DNA of 10,192 nt from JBKQWK01 sp052139595 (GCA_052139595.1 JBKQWK010000151.1:1-10192); one strand, 5' to 3'. Counted from the stretch's first letter, positions 1 through 6,799 are shown. Made by a program: numbers and translations. Notes: generated by a model from the sequence alone, not told the origin.

Positions 1-974
1 ACGCAGATCGGTCGATTCTCAGCTGCGTCGTAGAGCACCAGGTCGACGACGAACTCGAGGCCGCCGGCCGATGTGATCTCGACATGTTCTTGTGCCTTGA
101 TGCCATGGGTTTTCGGCAGGTGATCACGGAGCCACTCGGCGACGAAAAGCTCAAAGAGCCGGTTCATGTCGATGAGGAACGGCAACATTGCCCGGTCGCC
201 AGTGTCGAGGTGAGGGCCGCTATGTTCGAGAAAGAAGCGGCAGAGGCCGTGCAGTGGCTCGTAGTCGTCGTTGAGCCGGTTGTAGAGTCGGCCGACGCAA
301 GCTGATGCCGGCTGTGGCACGGGCGATACAAAGGACTGGAGACTGCGGTAGGCCGTGCGCACCGCCGGCATCACGCGCTGGCCGCAGCGGCCGCTGCGAG
401 CGATGCGGTGCAGCGTCCAAGCGAGGATCTGGTTCTCGACGATGTCGCCGGTATGCTCCTCGTAGAGGCACTGCAGCTGCGTCTCCCACGGCCGCGAGAT
501 GAGACGGCGGGCATCGACCTGCCCGCGAACGTAGGGCAGGGCGTCACTCGCGGAAACGTAGGTGCGGTAGTAGCCCTTGCGCCCGCGGTCGAGCACTCGA
601 CGGGCGAGGATGTGCGCAAGCCGTTCGTAAAACTCGTCCAGGCTCGCGCAGTCCACAAGCCCGTCGGCCAGGTGGAACTTGAGCCGGTAGGCGTACTCCA
701 GCATGCGAAAGAGGTTGCCGAGCGGCACCTTGGGCTTGAGTCGCAGGTGAAGGTCGTCCGAGAAAACAATGTAGCCGACCCAGCCCTGTGGCGTCAGCTG
801 CCATTTGCCGCCTGTTTTCACCGACGGGAACTCGATGCTGATCACGCTCTTGTACTGGCGCCAGAGTTGTTCAGCCAAATGCTCGTCAAGTTCGTCGGGC
901 TCCAGCTCGAGTGTCACGTATTCCTCGAGTTCGAGCACCCGTCGGCTGGCCCTGGCCGCGGCGGTACTGGGCAC
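1..974 (-). CDS. mcrC: McrC-like subunit of a type IV (modification-dependent) restriction system, partial at window edge
   Basis: Translating the minus strand from 974 gives an uninterrupted frame of 324 codons that runs off the left edge. It starts with GTG, 1 nt after the McrB stop codon, and GGAG lies 4 nt upstream within the end of the McrB gene, so the two are probably translationally coupled. Recognisable parts are a GKWQLTPQGWVGYI stretch (about residues 56-69), KPKVPLGNLFRMLEYAYRL (80-98), a RGQVDARRLI segment (150-159) and DMNRLFELFVAEWL (269-282). Residues 308-314 (FVVDLVL) fit the first acidic residue (D311) of a PD-(D/E)xK nuclease; the DAKYK half would lie beyond the window. In McrBC systems McrC is the endonuclease and also stimulates McrB NTPase. 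No frameshift is seen in the visible part. Family assignment is firm; substrate is unknown. Confidence 0.88.
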   Translation of the reverse strand, partial: MPSTAAARASRRVLELEEYVTLELEPDELDEHLAEQLWRQYKSVISIEFPSVKTGGKWQLTPQGWVGYIVFSDDLHLRLKPKVPLGNLFRMLEYAYRLKFHLADGLVDCASLDEFYERLAHILARRVLDRGRKGYYRTYVSASDALPYVRGQVDARRLISRPWETQLQCLYEEHTGDIVENQILAWTLHRIARSGRCGQRVMPAVRTAYRSLQSFVSPVPQPASACVGRLYNRLNDDYEPLHGLCRFFLEHSGPHLDTGDRAMLPFLIDMNRLFELFVAEWLRDHLPKTHGIKAQEHVEITSAGGLEFVVDLVLYDAAENRPIC

Positions 975-975
975 C

Positions 976-3813
976 TTACTCCATCCCCAGCTTCTTCTTG
1001 ACCTCGTCCCAGCGGTAGCTGTCCACGGTGCCCTGGTGGTCAAAGAAGTACTCTTCGAGGTAGGGCTCAATCTCCATGCGCCATACGTCGGCGAGCTGTA
1101 CCCCGATGTCTGGCCGCATGAAGAATGACGTGCCGACCTCGTAGTGATGATCGCCGATCTTGTGGTTGAGCTCCTTCAGGAGGTCGATGAGTCTCGCCGG
1201 ATCGTAGCTCTGGCCGGCGTGCACGTGGTAATCGGCGAGCATGTGGTAATCGGGGTAGAGCGGCAAGAAGGCGAAGCGCCGGCGCAGCGCGTGGTCAACG
1301 AGGGCAATTGAGCGGTCGGCCGTATTCATTGTGCCGATGATGCGCACGTTGCCAGGGATGCTGAATGAGCCGCCAGCCGCTAGCGGGATGCTCTTGTCGC
1401 GGTACTCGAGCAGGTACATCAGTTCGCCAAACACCCGCGCCAGGTTCGCACGGTTCACTTCATCGATGACGAGCACGCTGAGGCCCTGGCGCCCGCGCGC
1501 CTGCTGACAGAACTGCTTGAAGCGGCCGTCTACGATCGGATAGTCGAGCCCGCCACCATCGCGTGCCTTGGGCCGCATGCCTTGCATGAAGTCTTCGTAG
1601 GCGTAGGCGGGGTGGAACTGGACGAGTTCGGCGATGCCGGTGCCGCCGGCCACCAGGTGTTTGGCCAGGCGCTCGGCGACGTACGTCTTGTCGGTGCCTG
1701 GTGGTCCGTACAGAATTGCCTGGCCCTTGCGCTCGATGGCGCGCAGCCAGCTCGCAAGATTCTCCTTTGGCAGGGACGTTTCGGCAGCGAGATCATCGAG
1801 AGAGTAGGGCGGATTCAGGTCATCGTCCTCGTCCTGCGAAATGATGCTTGCATCCAGGTAGTCGTGAATCGCCGGCATCGGTTCGTCGAGGGTGCAGAGC
1901 AAAATGAGAGGGAAGAGGCGGTCGAAGGCGGTGGCGACCACTTCGATAAGATGCTCTCGCCCGATTGTCAGGAGTTCGTGCCAGGGGACGACAGCGCGCA
2001 CGTGGGGGCCGACCGTACTCACCTCAGCGAGCCAGCTCGCGAGATCGTGTCCCGCGAAGCTCTTGCCGACGTCGCCGCCTTGTATTTCGCTGTCGCCTTG
2101 CGATTCGTTCGAGGTGCCGAGTCCGAAGTCGGACGCGGCGATCGTGTCGGCCAGAGTGGTGACGAGCGTGAGGCGATGTACTTCGACGTTGCGGGTGAAG
2201 CGGTTACGATCTTCGCTCGCGTACTCGCCGATCGAGAATCCATACGTGAGGCCGCCGTCACCGAGAGAGACGTAGAGTTGGCAGCCCTGGGTCTTCTTGC
2301 TGCCCTTAGGGTAAAAGGCGCCCCAGTAATAGGGCCAGGCGCCGCCTTTCCCGTAGTCGTTCTTTGGGATCTTGCTGAAGAGCCTCGTTCTGGTCTCGAG
2401 GGTGTCACGCAGAGCTGGCTCTGCGCGCTCGCCGACTGCCAGGAGCAGCGTCTTGAGCGGCTCCTGAACGTGCTCGGCGAGTTCCTCTTTGTGGGCGGCG
2501 TAGAACGCCTTCGTCGGCTCGGCTGCCAGGGCAATCAGGATCTCTCGGGCGGTTGCGCTGAATGCTGGTTTGGTCGTTTCGTGTTCCCGGGGAGAAGTCA
2601 TTTCCTGGAGCAGTCCTTTCGTCAGCAGCGAGTCCCTACTTGAGGGATCGAGCAGGGCGATGGCTAGTTCATCGACGTGGTACTTGCGCGAATTGCTGCT
2701 GTTGTGCTGGCTGAACAGCTGGCCGATCTTGGCGGCGGTGTTCAGAAAGAGCGATCGGATCTCTGGGGTCAACTCCGTCGGGCCCAGGGTGCGCAGCACG
2801 AAGGCATCGCCAGCTGCCGTTTCTTTGAAGCGGTAGTCGACGGGCAGGTGCGCGACTGCGTCGCTGTTCTCTGGCACCGCCAGCTGCAGCCTGCGCGCCT
2901 GTGAGACTGAGCACGCACGCACCACGCACCAGGCGCCGTAGTCGAGTGTGAGGTGCCTGGAACCGGCGGAGTAGGTGATGGCAAAGCGGCTGTCGTCGTT
3001 GGACGCCACGCCGAGAGCCCTCAGTGCGTCGGCGAAAAGATCGAAGGCGGCTTCTGCCTCTGTGCGGTTGGCGAAGAGTTGGTCAAAGGGCGCGCCCAGC
3101 TCGCGCTGCGCTGAGGATGCTGGCTCGAGCGCGTGGGTGAGTTGGCTGCCGGCTACCCAGAGCAAGCTCTGCACGTCGATCATATCTACAGCGCCGAGCG
3201 AGCCAAGTGCCGTGCGCAGCTCGCGCGCCCAGACCAGGAGCTTGGCGTATTCTTCGGCGGTTGGCTCGCCCTTGACGCTCCAGGTGGCGCCCAGCTCCTT
3301 CGCGAGTGCCCCCATGACGTGAGGCTTGACGAACAGGTCGTCGCTAGGGTGAGCGAGAAAGAGAAAGTACGTTGGCAGCGTCCATTTATTGGGTAGGTCG
3401 TGCGCTGTGACGAATGCGACATACCTGCCGAGGCGCTCAGGCGACGAATCTGTGCCCCAGAGAAGGTCGTAGAGCGCGTCGCACAAACCAGCGAGGATTT
3501 CGCCGCCACCCTCTCTCGCCTGGCGGAGCAGGCTGAGATCCCCTGTCTTCGGCACGTCCAGGAAGAGCAGATTCGCGGCTTGGCCGATCTTTTCAAAACG
3601 ATCGATGAACGACGTAAACGCGTGGCCGTCGAGGTCCTCACGCAGAACTGATGCGCGGAGAAGGCCGTCGGTGCCGACGGCCTTCTCGACAACCTCGACC
3701 TTGTAGTTGCGCTCCTCGCGGCGGAAGGCTTCATTGTCGAAGCCGTGCCAATCTGGGAACCTCTGACGAACCAGCGTGACGAGTCGGTCGACGATCAGTT
3801 GATCAAATCCCAT
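976..3813 (-). CDS. mcrB: McrB-like AAA+ NTPase of a type IV restriction system, with altered Walker A
   Basis: 945 residues, ATG start with GGGGG 5 nt upstream. The last ~270 residues are a McrB-type AAA+ domain: Walker A GPPGTDKT (703-710), Walker B LVIDEVNRANL (D784, E785), the GTMNTADRS sensor signature (828-835) and the arginine-rich LRRRF (843-847). In McrBC systems this motor is driven by GTP (or ATP) hydrolysis and activates McrC after an N-terminal domain recognises modified DNA. The ~680-residue N-terminal part is long. It includes a LFVKPHVMGALAKELG segment, a DMIDVQSLLWV segment and, near 485-540, an aromatic/glycine-rich stretch (WPYYWGAFYPKG, GDGGLTYGFSIGEY). I cannot assign these to a named base-reading domain. 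Odd feature: D708 stands where Gly is expected before Lys709. This could make the enzyme inactive or be a tolerated variant. Confidence 0.9.
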   Translation of the reverse strand: MGFDQLIVDRLVTLVRQRFPDWHGFDNEAFRREERNYKVEVVEKAVGTDGLLRASVLREDLDGHAFTSFIDRFEKIGQAANLLFLDVPKTGDLSLLRQAREGGGEILAGLCDALYDLLWGTDSSPERLGRYVAFVTAHDLPNKWTLPTYFLFLAHPSDDLFVKPHVMGALAKELGATWSVKGEPTAEEYAKLLVWARELRTALGSLGAVDMIDVQSLLWVAGSQLTHALEPASSAQRELGAPFDQLFANRTEAEAAFDLFADALRALGVASNDDSRFAITYSAGSRHLTLDYGAWCVVRACSVSQARRLQLAVPENSDAVAHLPVDYRFKETAAGDAFVLRTLGPTELTPEIRSLFLNTAAKIGQLFSQHNSSNSRKYHVDELAIALLDPSSRDSLLTKGLLQEMTSPREHETTKPAFSATAREILIALAAEPTKAFYAAHKEELAEHVQEPLKTLLLAVGERAEPALRDTLETRTRLFSKIPKNDYGKGGAWPYYWGAFYPKGSKKTQGCQLYVSLGDGGLTYGFSIGEYASEDRNRFTRNVEVHRLTLVTTLADTIAASDFGLGTSNESQGDSEIQGGDVGKSFAGHDLASWLAEVSTVGPHVRAVVPWHELLTIGREHLIEVVATAFDRLFPLILLCTLDEPMPAIHDYLDASIISQDEDDDLNPPYSLDDLAAETSLPKENLASWLRAIERKGQAILYGPPGTDKTYVAERLAKHLVAGGTGIAELVQFHPAYAYEDFMQGMRPKARDGGGLDYPIVDGRFKQFCQQARGRQGLSVLVIDEVNRANLARVFGELMYLLEYRDKSIPLAAGGSFSIPGNVRIIGTMNTADRSIALVDHALRRRFAFLPLYPDYHMLADYHVHAGQSYDPARLIDLLKELNHKIGDHHYEVGTSFFMRPDIGVQLADVWRMEIEPYLEEYFFDHQGTVDSYRWDEVKKKLGME

Positions 3814-3859
3814 GAGACCCCCGTGGTTTGACGCAGCGTGCGTACCTTCCTGTTATCTC

Positions 3860-3865
3860 ATTGTA
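3860..3865 (-). promoter_or_regulatory. Possible -10 box (TACAAT) for mcrBC
   Basis: Read on the minus strand, GATACAAT lies 46 nt before the mcrB ATG. The same GATACAAT is used as the likely -10 of the tRNA-Pro gene at 8096-8101. No good -35 box is seen at 16-18 nt, so this is a weak prediction. Confidence 0.3.
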
Positions 3866-3918
3866 TCGGCCGCAGCGGACAGAACGTGTAGCAGGGGAAG
3901 AGCTATCTGCGCATCCTG

Positions 3919-3949
3919 TTGACCTTGGACACCAAGGTCGAGAAGTACC
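3919..3949 (+). promoter_or_regulatory. MerR-type operator/promoter-like dyad upstream of the acetyltransferase gene
   Basis: GACCTTGGACACCAAGGTC (3921-3939) is a perfect inverted repeat of 8-bp arms around 3 nt. It overlaps a TTGACC -35-like box (3919-3924), with an AAGTAC hexamer 19 nt downstream (3944-3949). A dyad filling an over-long 19-bp spacer is the classic layout of promoters activated by MerR-family regulators. The -10 match is poor and no merR-like gene is intact in the window, so regulator and target are inferred. The likely target is the gene starting at 4023. The rest of 3814-4022 holds no supported gene. Confidence 0.45.
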
Positions 3950-4022
3950 GGCAATGCGCCCGAGAAGCGAGAGGGCATGCAGTGCCTCACGAATGTGAAG
4001 CAGCTGATAAACTGCAAGTGGC

Positions 4023-4586
4023 ATGCCGCCAGACGTTGACCCGCTCGCTGCCGAACTGACGACCCATTGGCCACGATTGGCGATCTCATACGCACATAGA
4101 CTGGCGAGGCGGGATGACCTGGCGCAGATCGTCGCGATTTACAACGCGACGATCGCTTCCGAGATGGTGACTGCAGACACAGAGCCGGTCACCGTAGAAA
4201 GCCGCGTTGCCTGGTTTAACGAACACGCGCCGGGGTCGCGGCCCCTCTGGGTGTGCACCGATCGTGCTCATGATGAGCGCGTCCTGGCATGGCTGAGCTT
4301 CTCCTCCTTCTACGGCCGGCCGGCCTACGCCAAAACCGCCGAGATCAGTGTCTATGTGCACGAGTCGCAACGGCGGCAGGGACTGGCGACCTGCCTGGTG
4401 GAGACCGCTATCGCCGACGCTCCAAGCCTTGGCGTCGACACACTCCTCGGCTTCATCTTCGCCCACAACACACCAAGCCTGTCGTTGTTCGTGCGCCTCG
4501 GCTTTGAGCGCTGGGGCTATCTGCCGGGCGTGGCCGTGCTCGACGACGCCGTGCACGATCTCGTCATTGTCGGCCGCCGCGTCTGA
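4023..4586 (+). CDS. GNAT N-acetyltransferase, phosphinothricin/methionine-sulfoximine acetyltransferase-like
   Basis: 187 residues, close to the usual ~165-190 of this family. The conserved domain begins near residue 20 (ISYAHRLARRDDLAQIVAIYN). It continues through AWFNEH, AEISVYVHESQRRQGLA with the acetyl-CoA pyrophosphate-binding motif R118-Q119-G120-L121-A122, and the C-terminal LFVRLGFERWGYLPGVAV. This pattern matches the Pat/Bar/YncA/YwnH branch, which acetylates the amino group of phosphinothricin, methionine sulfoximine or related amino-acid analogues in the cytoplasm. Actual substrate cannot be read from sequence. The ATG lacks a clear Shine-Dalgarno and residues 1-18 precede the usual domain start, so the true start is uncertain; a TTG at residue 19 is the only obvious alternative. 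The nearby MerR-like dyad hints at inducible expression. Confidence 0.85.
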   Translation: MPPDVDPLAAELTTHWPRLAISYAHRLARRDDLAQIVAIYNATIASEMVTADTEPVTVESRVAWFNEHAPGSRPLWVCTDRAHDERVLAWLSFSSFYGRPAYAKTAEISVYVHESQRRQGLATCLVETAIADAPSLGVDTLLGFIFAHNTPSLSLFVRLGFERWGYLPGVAVLDDAVHDLVIVGRRV

Positions 4587-4613
4587 GCCAGCGATCGGCG
4601 TCAACCGCCACGA

Positions 4614-4635
4614 CTGACGCGTCATCTGCCGTCAG
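4614..4635. other. Inverted repeat after the acetyltransferase gene
   Basis: CTGACG (4614-4619) and CGTCAG (4630-4635) can form a 6-bp stem with a 10-nt loop. The overlapping TGACGCGTCA (4615-4624) is itself a perfect palindrome. There is no T-tract, so a terminator role is doubtful; it could be a protein-binding site. Confidence 0.25.
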
Positions 4636-4700
4636 CGCACCCGTCATCCGGGCAGCTACTGGGATGCTCGCGCACGCTGGCCTGTTCACTTCGCCGCCCG

Positions 4701-4718
4701 TATACTTCGGTAACCGAA
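4701..4718 (+). promoter_or_regulatory. -10 box TATACT overlapping a palindromic operator for the exporter gene
   Basis: TATACT (4701-4706) is one mismatch from the sigma70 -10 consensus. It runs directly into TTCGGTAACCGAA (4706-4718), a perfect 6-1-6 inverted repeat. A repressor bound here would cover the -10 edge and predicted transcription start, as is common for TetR- or MarR-family control of drug exporters. No repressor gene lies in the window and the -35 region (near 4677-4683) is weak. Transcription from here would give a leader of roughly 95 nt before the ATG at 4808. Confidence 0.5.
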
Positions 4719-4737
4719 CTGGATTGCGATTCTGTAT

Positions 4738-4762
4738 CGACTGGTCGGGGGCCGACTGGTCG
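4738..4762 (+). repeat. Direct repeat CGACTGGTCG x2 in the exporter leader
   Basis: Two identical 10-mers at 4738-4747 and 4753-4762, 15 bp apart start to start, lie between the operator and the ribosome-binding site. They could be a second regulator site or RNA structure elements; no function is proven. Confidence 0.35.
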
Positions 4763-4770
4763 AGCGTCGT

Positions 4771-4798
4771 CCAGCTCGTACGAAGCTGGCGAAAGGAG
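4771..4798 (+). promoter_or_regulatory. Leader hairpin next to a strong Shine-Dalgarno
   Basis: CCAGCT (4771-4776) pairs with AGCTGG (4784-4789) around a 7-nt loop, ending 2 nt before AAAGGAG (4792-4798). AAAGGAG is 9 nt before ATG 4808, a normal spacing, but about 30 nt before the GTG at 4829. The ribosome-binding site therefore serves the short ORF at 4808, not directly the transporter frame. Confidence 0.5.
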
Positions 4799-4807
4799 AC
4801 GCGGAGC

Positions 4808-4819
4808 ATGAGTGTTTAG
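4808..4819 (+). other. Truncated original start of the exporter or mini-ORF (Met-Ser-Val-stop)
   Basis: ATG AGT GTT TAG at 4808-4819 is in the same frame as the transporter, and the frame is open from 4820 onward (Asn-Ser-Thr, then GTG 4829). The simplest reading is that the native start was ATG 4808 and codon 4 is now amber (for example CAG or AAG to TAG). Alternatives are a genuine leader mini-ORF with re-initiation at GTG 10 nt downstream, amber suppression, or a sequencing error. Confidence 0.6.
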
Positions 4820-4828
4820 AACTCGACG

Positions 4829-6418
4829 GTGCCGGCCGAGGCCCGGCCGGCGAGCGCGGCCCCAAACCCGTGGGCCGTGCTCGCCGTGCTCTGCGTCGGC
4901 CTCTTCATGATCCTCCTCGACGGCACGATCGTGAACATCGCCATTCCGCACATCCAGACCTACTTCAAGACCTCCTTCAGCAATATCGAGTGGGTGATGA
5001 ACGCCTACATCCTCGCCTTCGCTGTGCTGCTCGTGCCACTGGGCCGCTTTGGTGATCTGTGGGGCCGGCGCAGACTCTTCGTGATCGGCATGGTGCTCTT
5101 CACGCTGGGGTCGCTCGCCTGCGGCATCGCTCCCAGCATCTACCTGCTCATCGCTCTTCGCGTCATTCAGGGCGTTGGCGGGGCGGCGATGATGCCCTCC
5201 ACGCTGAGCATCGTGGCGACTGTTTTCGCTCCCGACAGACGGGGCGCCGCTATGGGTGTGTGGGGCGGCGTCTCTGGCCTCGCCAGCGGTTTAGGACCAG
5301 TTCTGGGCGGCGTCATCGTGCAGTACGTCGCCTGGCCGACCGCCGCCGAGAGCTGGCGCTGGATCTTCCTCGTGAACGTGCCTGTCGGTGTTGCCGGCGT
5401 CCTGCTTGCTCTGCGTCTCGTGCCGGAGAGCAAGAATCCGACCGCTGTTGAGTCACTCGATCTCCCCGGAGTTGGCATCCTTTCGCTCTCGCTCTTCTGT
5501 CTCACCTTTGCCCTCATTGAGGGGCAGAAATTCGGCTGGGGCTCAGCCACGATCGTCGGCCTTTTTGCCGGCGCTGTGGCAGCGTTTGTGATCTTCTTCT
5601 GGCGCGAGCATCGCGTGCGCCAGCCGCTCATCGATTTCTCCCTCTTTCGCAGCCTCAACTTCGCCGCCGGCAATGCCACCGGCCTGCTCCTGAGCGCGGC
5701 GATGATGGGCGCTTTCTTCATGATCCCGATCTTTCTCCAGTCTGTGCTCGGCTTCAGCGCTATCAAGGCTGGCCTGGTGATGGCGCCGATGTCGGTCGTC
5801 ATCATCTTCGCCGCGCCGCTAGCCGGCACGCTCTCCGACAAGTTTGGTAGCACCTGGATCGTTGCCGCCGGCATGTTTCTCCTGGCCTTCGGCCTCGCCT
5901 GGATGGCCGGACTGGTTCCCGGCGTGGCCAAGATCTCGCCAGCAACGACCTCGATGAGCTTGCTCGTGCCGTTCCTCTTTTCCGGAGTCGGCATCGGCTT
6001 TGCCATTGCGCCGGTCACTTCCGCCGTAATGGCGACGGCACCTCAGGATCGCGTCGGCAATGCCTCCGGCGTGCTCTCGACGATGCGCCAGGTTGGCGGC
6101 CTGATGGGCATCGCCGTGCTTGGCGCCGTGCTGCAGAACCGGATCACGGCCAATATCACGCACGGCATCCAGACCGTGCCCGGTTTGCCGCCGGCGCTCA
6201 AAGAGAAGATCGTCAGCGGTGCCACCGCCGGTGCCGCGCAGCTCGGCATTCCCAAGAGTGCCGGCAACTTGCCGCCGGCGGTGGTCAAGATGATGGACGC
6301 GGTCTTCAGGGGCTGGTTTACCAACGCCGTCGCCACGGCGTTCGTGGTTGCCGTGATACTCGCCGTCGTCGGCGGCCTCAGCGCCCTGATGCTTCGTAGC
6401 CACGTAAAGGCACTCTGA
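4829..6418 (+). CDS. MFS drug exporter, DHA2 (EmrB/QacA) family, 14 transmembrane segments
   Basis: 529 residues when started at GTG 4829; the frame is open upstream only to the TAG at 4817-4819. Near the N-terminus LDGTIVNIAIP is the family's motif D1 in TM1. GRFGDLWGRRRLF is motif A between TM2 and TM3, and GVSGLASGLGPVLGGVI is antiporter motif C in TM5. Length and hydrophobic pattern fit the 14-TM DHA2 group, which expels drugs, dyes or lipids across the inner membrane in exchange for protons. Downstream of 6418 only a gene relic follows, so it is probably monocistronic. Regulation is suggested by the operator at 4706-4718. The early amber codon leaves the good Shine-Dalgarno separated from this GTG, so expression may be low or need re-initiation; the rest of the coding region looks intact, arguing against long-standing inactivation. 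Confidence 0.9.
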   Translation: MPAEARPASAAPNPWAVLAVLCVGLFMILLDGTIVNIAIPHIQTYFKTSFSNIEWVMNAYILAFAVLLVPLGRFGDLWGRRRLFVIGMVLFTLGSLACGIAPSIYLLIALRVIQGVGGAAMMPSTLSIVATVFAPDRRGAAMGVWGGVSGLASGLGPVLGGVIVQYVAWPTAAESWRWIFLVNVPVGVAGVLLALRLVPESKNPTAVESLDLPGVGILSLSLFCLTFALIEGQKFGWGSATIVGLFAGAVAAFVIFFWREHRVRQPLIDFSLFRSLNFAAGNATGLLLSAAMMGAFFMIPIFLQSVLGFSAIKAGLVMAPMSVVIIFAAPLAGTLSDKFGSTWIVAAGMFLLAFGLAWMAGLVPGVAKISPATTSMSLLVPFLFSGVGIGFAIAPVTSAVMATAPQDRVGNASGVLSTMRQVGGLMGIAVLGAVLQNRITANITHGIQTVPGLPPALKEKIVSGATAGAAQLGIPKSAGNLPPAVVKMMDAVFRGWFTNAVATAFVVAVILAVVGGLSALMLRSHVKAL

Positions 6419-6436
6419 AGGGTCTCTGCACGAGTC

Positions 6437-6453
6437 GCGGCCGCCGAGGCCGC
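6437..6453 (+). other. GC-rich stem-loop after the exporter
   Basis: GCGGCC (6437-6442) and GGCCGC (6448-6453) can form a 6-bp stem with a 5-nt loop 19 nt after the exporter stop. There is no U-run, so it may be a weak or factor-assisted terminator or only GC-rich sequence. Confidence 0.25.
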
Positions 6454-6491
6454 CGCCCCACCGGTCGGGAGTCGCCGGCAACAGCCGTCGC

Positions 6492-6799
6492 CTCGATCTG
6501 ACGGCCCTGTCAGACGTGATCTTCACCGGTCCACAGATAGCGACGCTAGGGTTGACCGAAGAGCAGGCGGTGGAGCATGGCTACGCCGTGCAGACGAGCG
6601 AGCTGCCTCTCAGCTCCTGGCGGCCGAAGGCGGCGAAGTCGTCCGGCTTGGTACGCTGGCGCTGGCGATCAAGTTCGGGCTCACGGTCGACAATTTGACC
6701 GGCGCTTGGTTCCTCTATTTGATGCGCAGCGAAGCACTCAAGCTAGCGGCGCGAACCTTCAACAAGGATGTCAGCAAGTTGAGCTGCTGCGCCGGGTGA
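6492..6799 (+). pseudogene. merA: Decayed C-terminal remnant of mercuric reductase
   Basis: Two pieces in different frames together match the MerA C-terminus. Piece 1 (about 6492-6613) reads LDLTALSDVIFTGPQIATLG then LTEEQAVEHGYAVQTSELPL, equivalent to the FTDPQVATVG(L/Y) region. Piece 2 (about 6614-6799, another frame) reads LLAAEGGEVV, LALAIKFGLTVDNLT, then EALKLAARTFNKDVSKLSCC-AG-stop, matching the dimerisation region and the terminal Cys pair that delivers Hg(II). About 30 residues (the NVPRA...IKLV part) are lost at the junction, and everything N-terminal (FAD, NADPH and CxxxxC redox site) is missing. PYLTMVEGLK has become LYLMRSEALK. No start site exists for a functional product. It is a relic of a mercury-resistance locus. 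Confidence 0.85.

Noticed and set aside
408..1001. Plus-strand open frame of 197 codons opposite mcrC
   Set aside because: It is the antisense shadow of the McrC frame, shows no family motifs and has the low-complexity Val/Glu composition of a reversed GC-rich gene.
1582..2643. Plus-strand open frame of 353 codons opposite mcrB
   Set aside because: Although long, it lies wholly antisense to a well-recognised McrB gene and shows no recognisable domain.
3977..4039. 20-codon plus-strand ORF overlapping the acetyltransferase start, preceded by GAGAGG
   Set aside because: Too short to support without conservation; could be a leader peptide but nothing else in the sequence favours this.
3853..4095. 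Minus-strand frame reading ...QFISCFTFVRHC...LLDLGVQGQQDA..., weakly like a MerR-family regulator remnant
   Set aside because: The resemblance to FIRHCR...LLDL...QQDC of MerR/CadR proteins is short and gapped and may be chance; not enough to call a pseudogene, but a frameshift-tolerant search would settle it.
5167..6018. Minus-strand open frame of 283 codons within the exporter
   Set aside because: Antisense shadow of the DHA2 transporter; rich in Pro/Arg/Ala with no motif.
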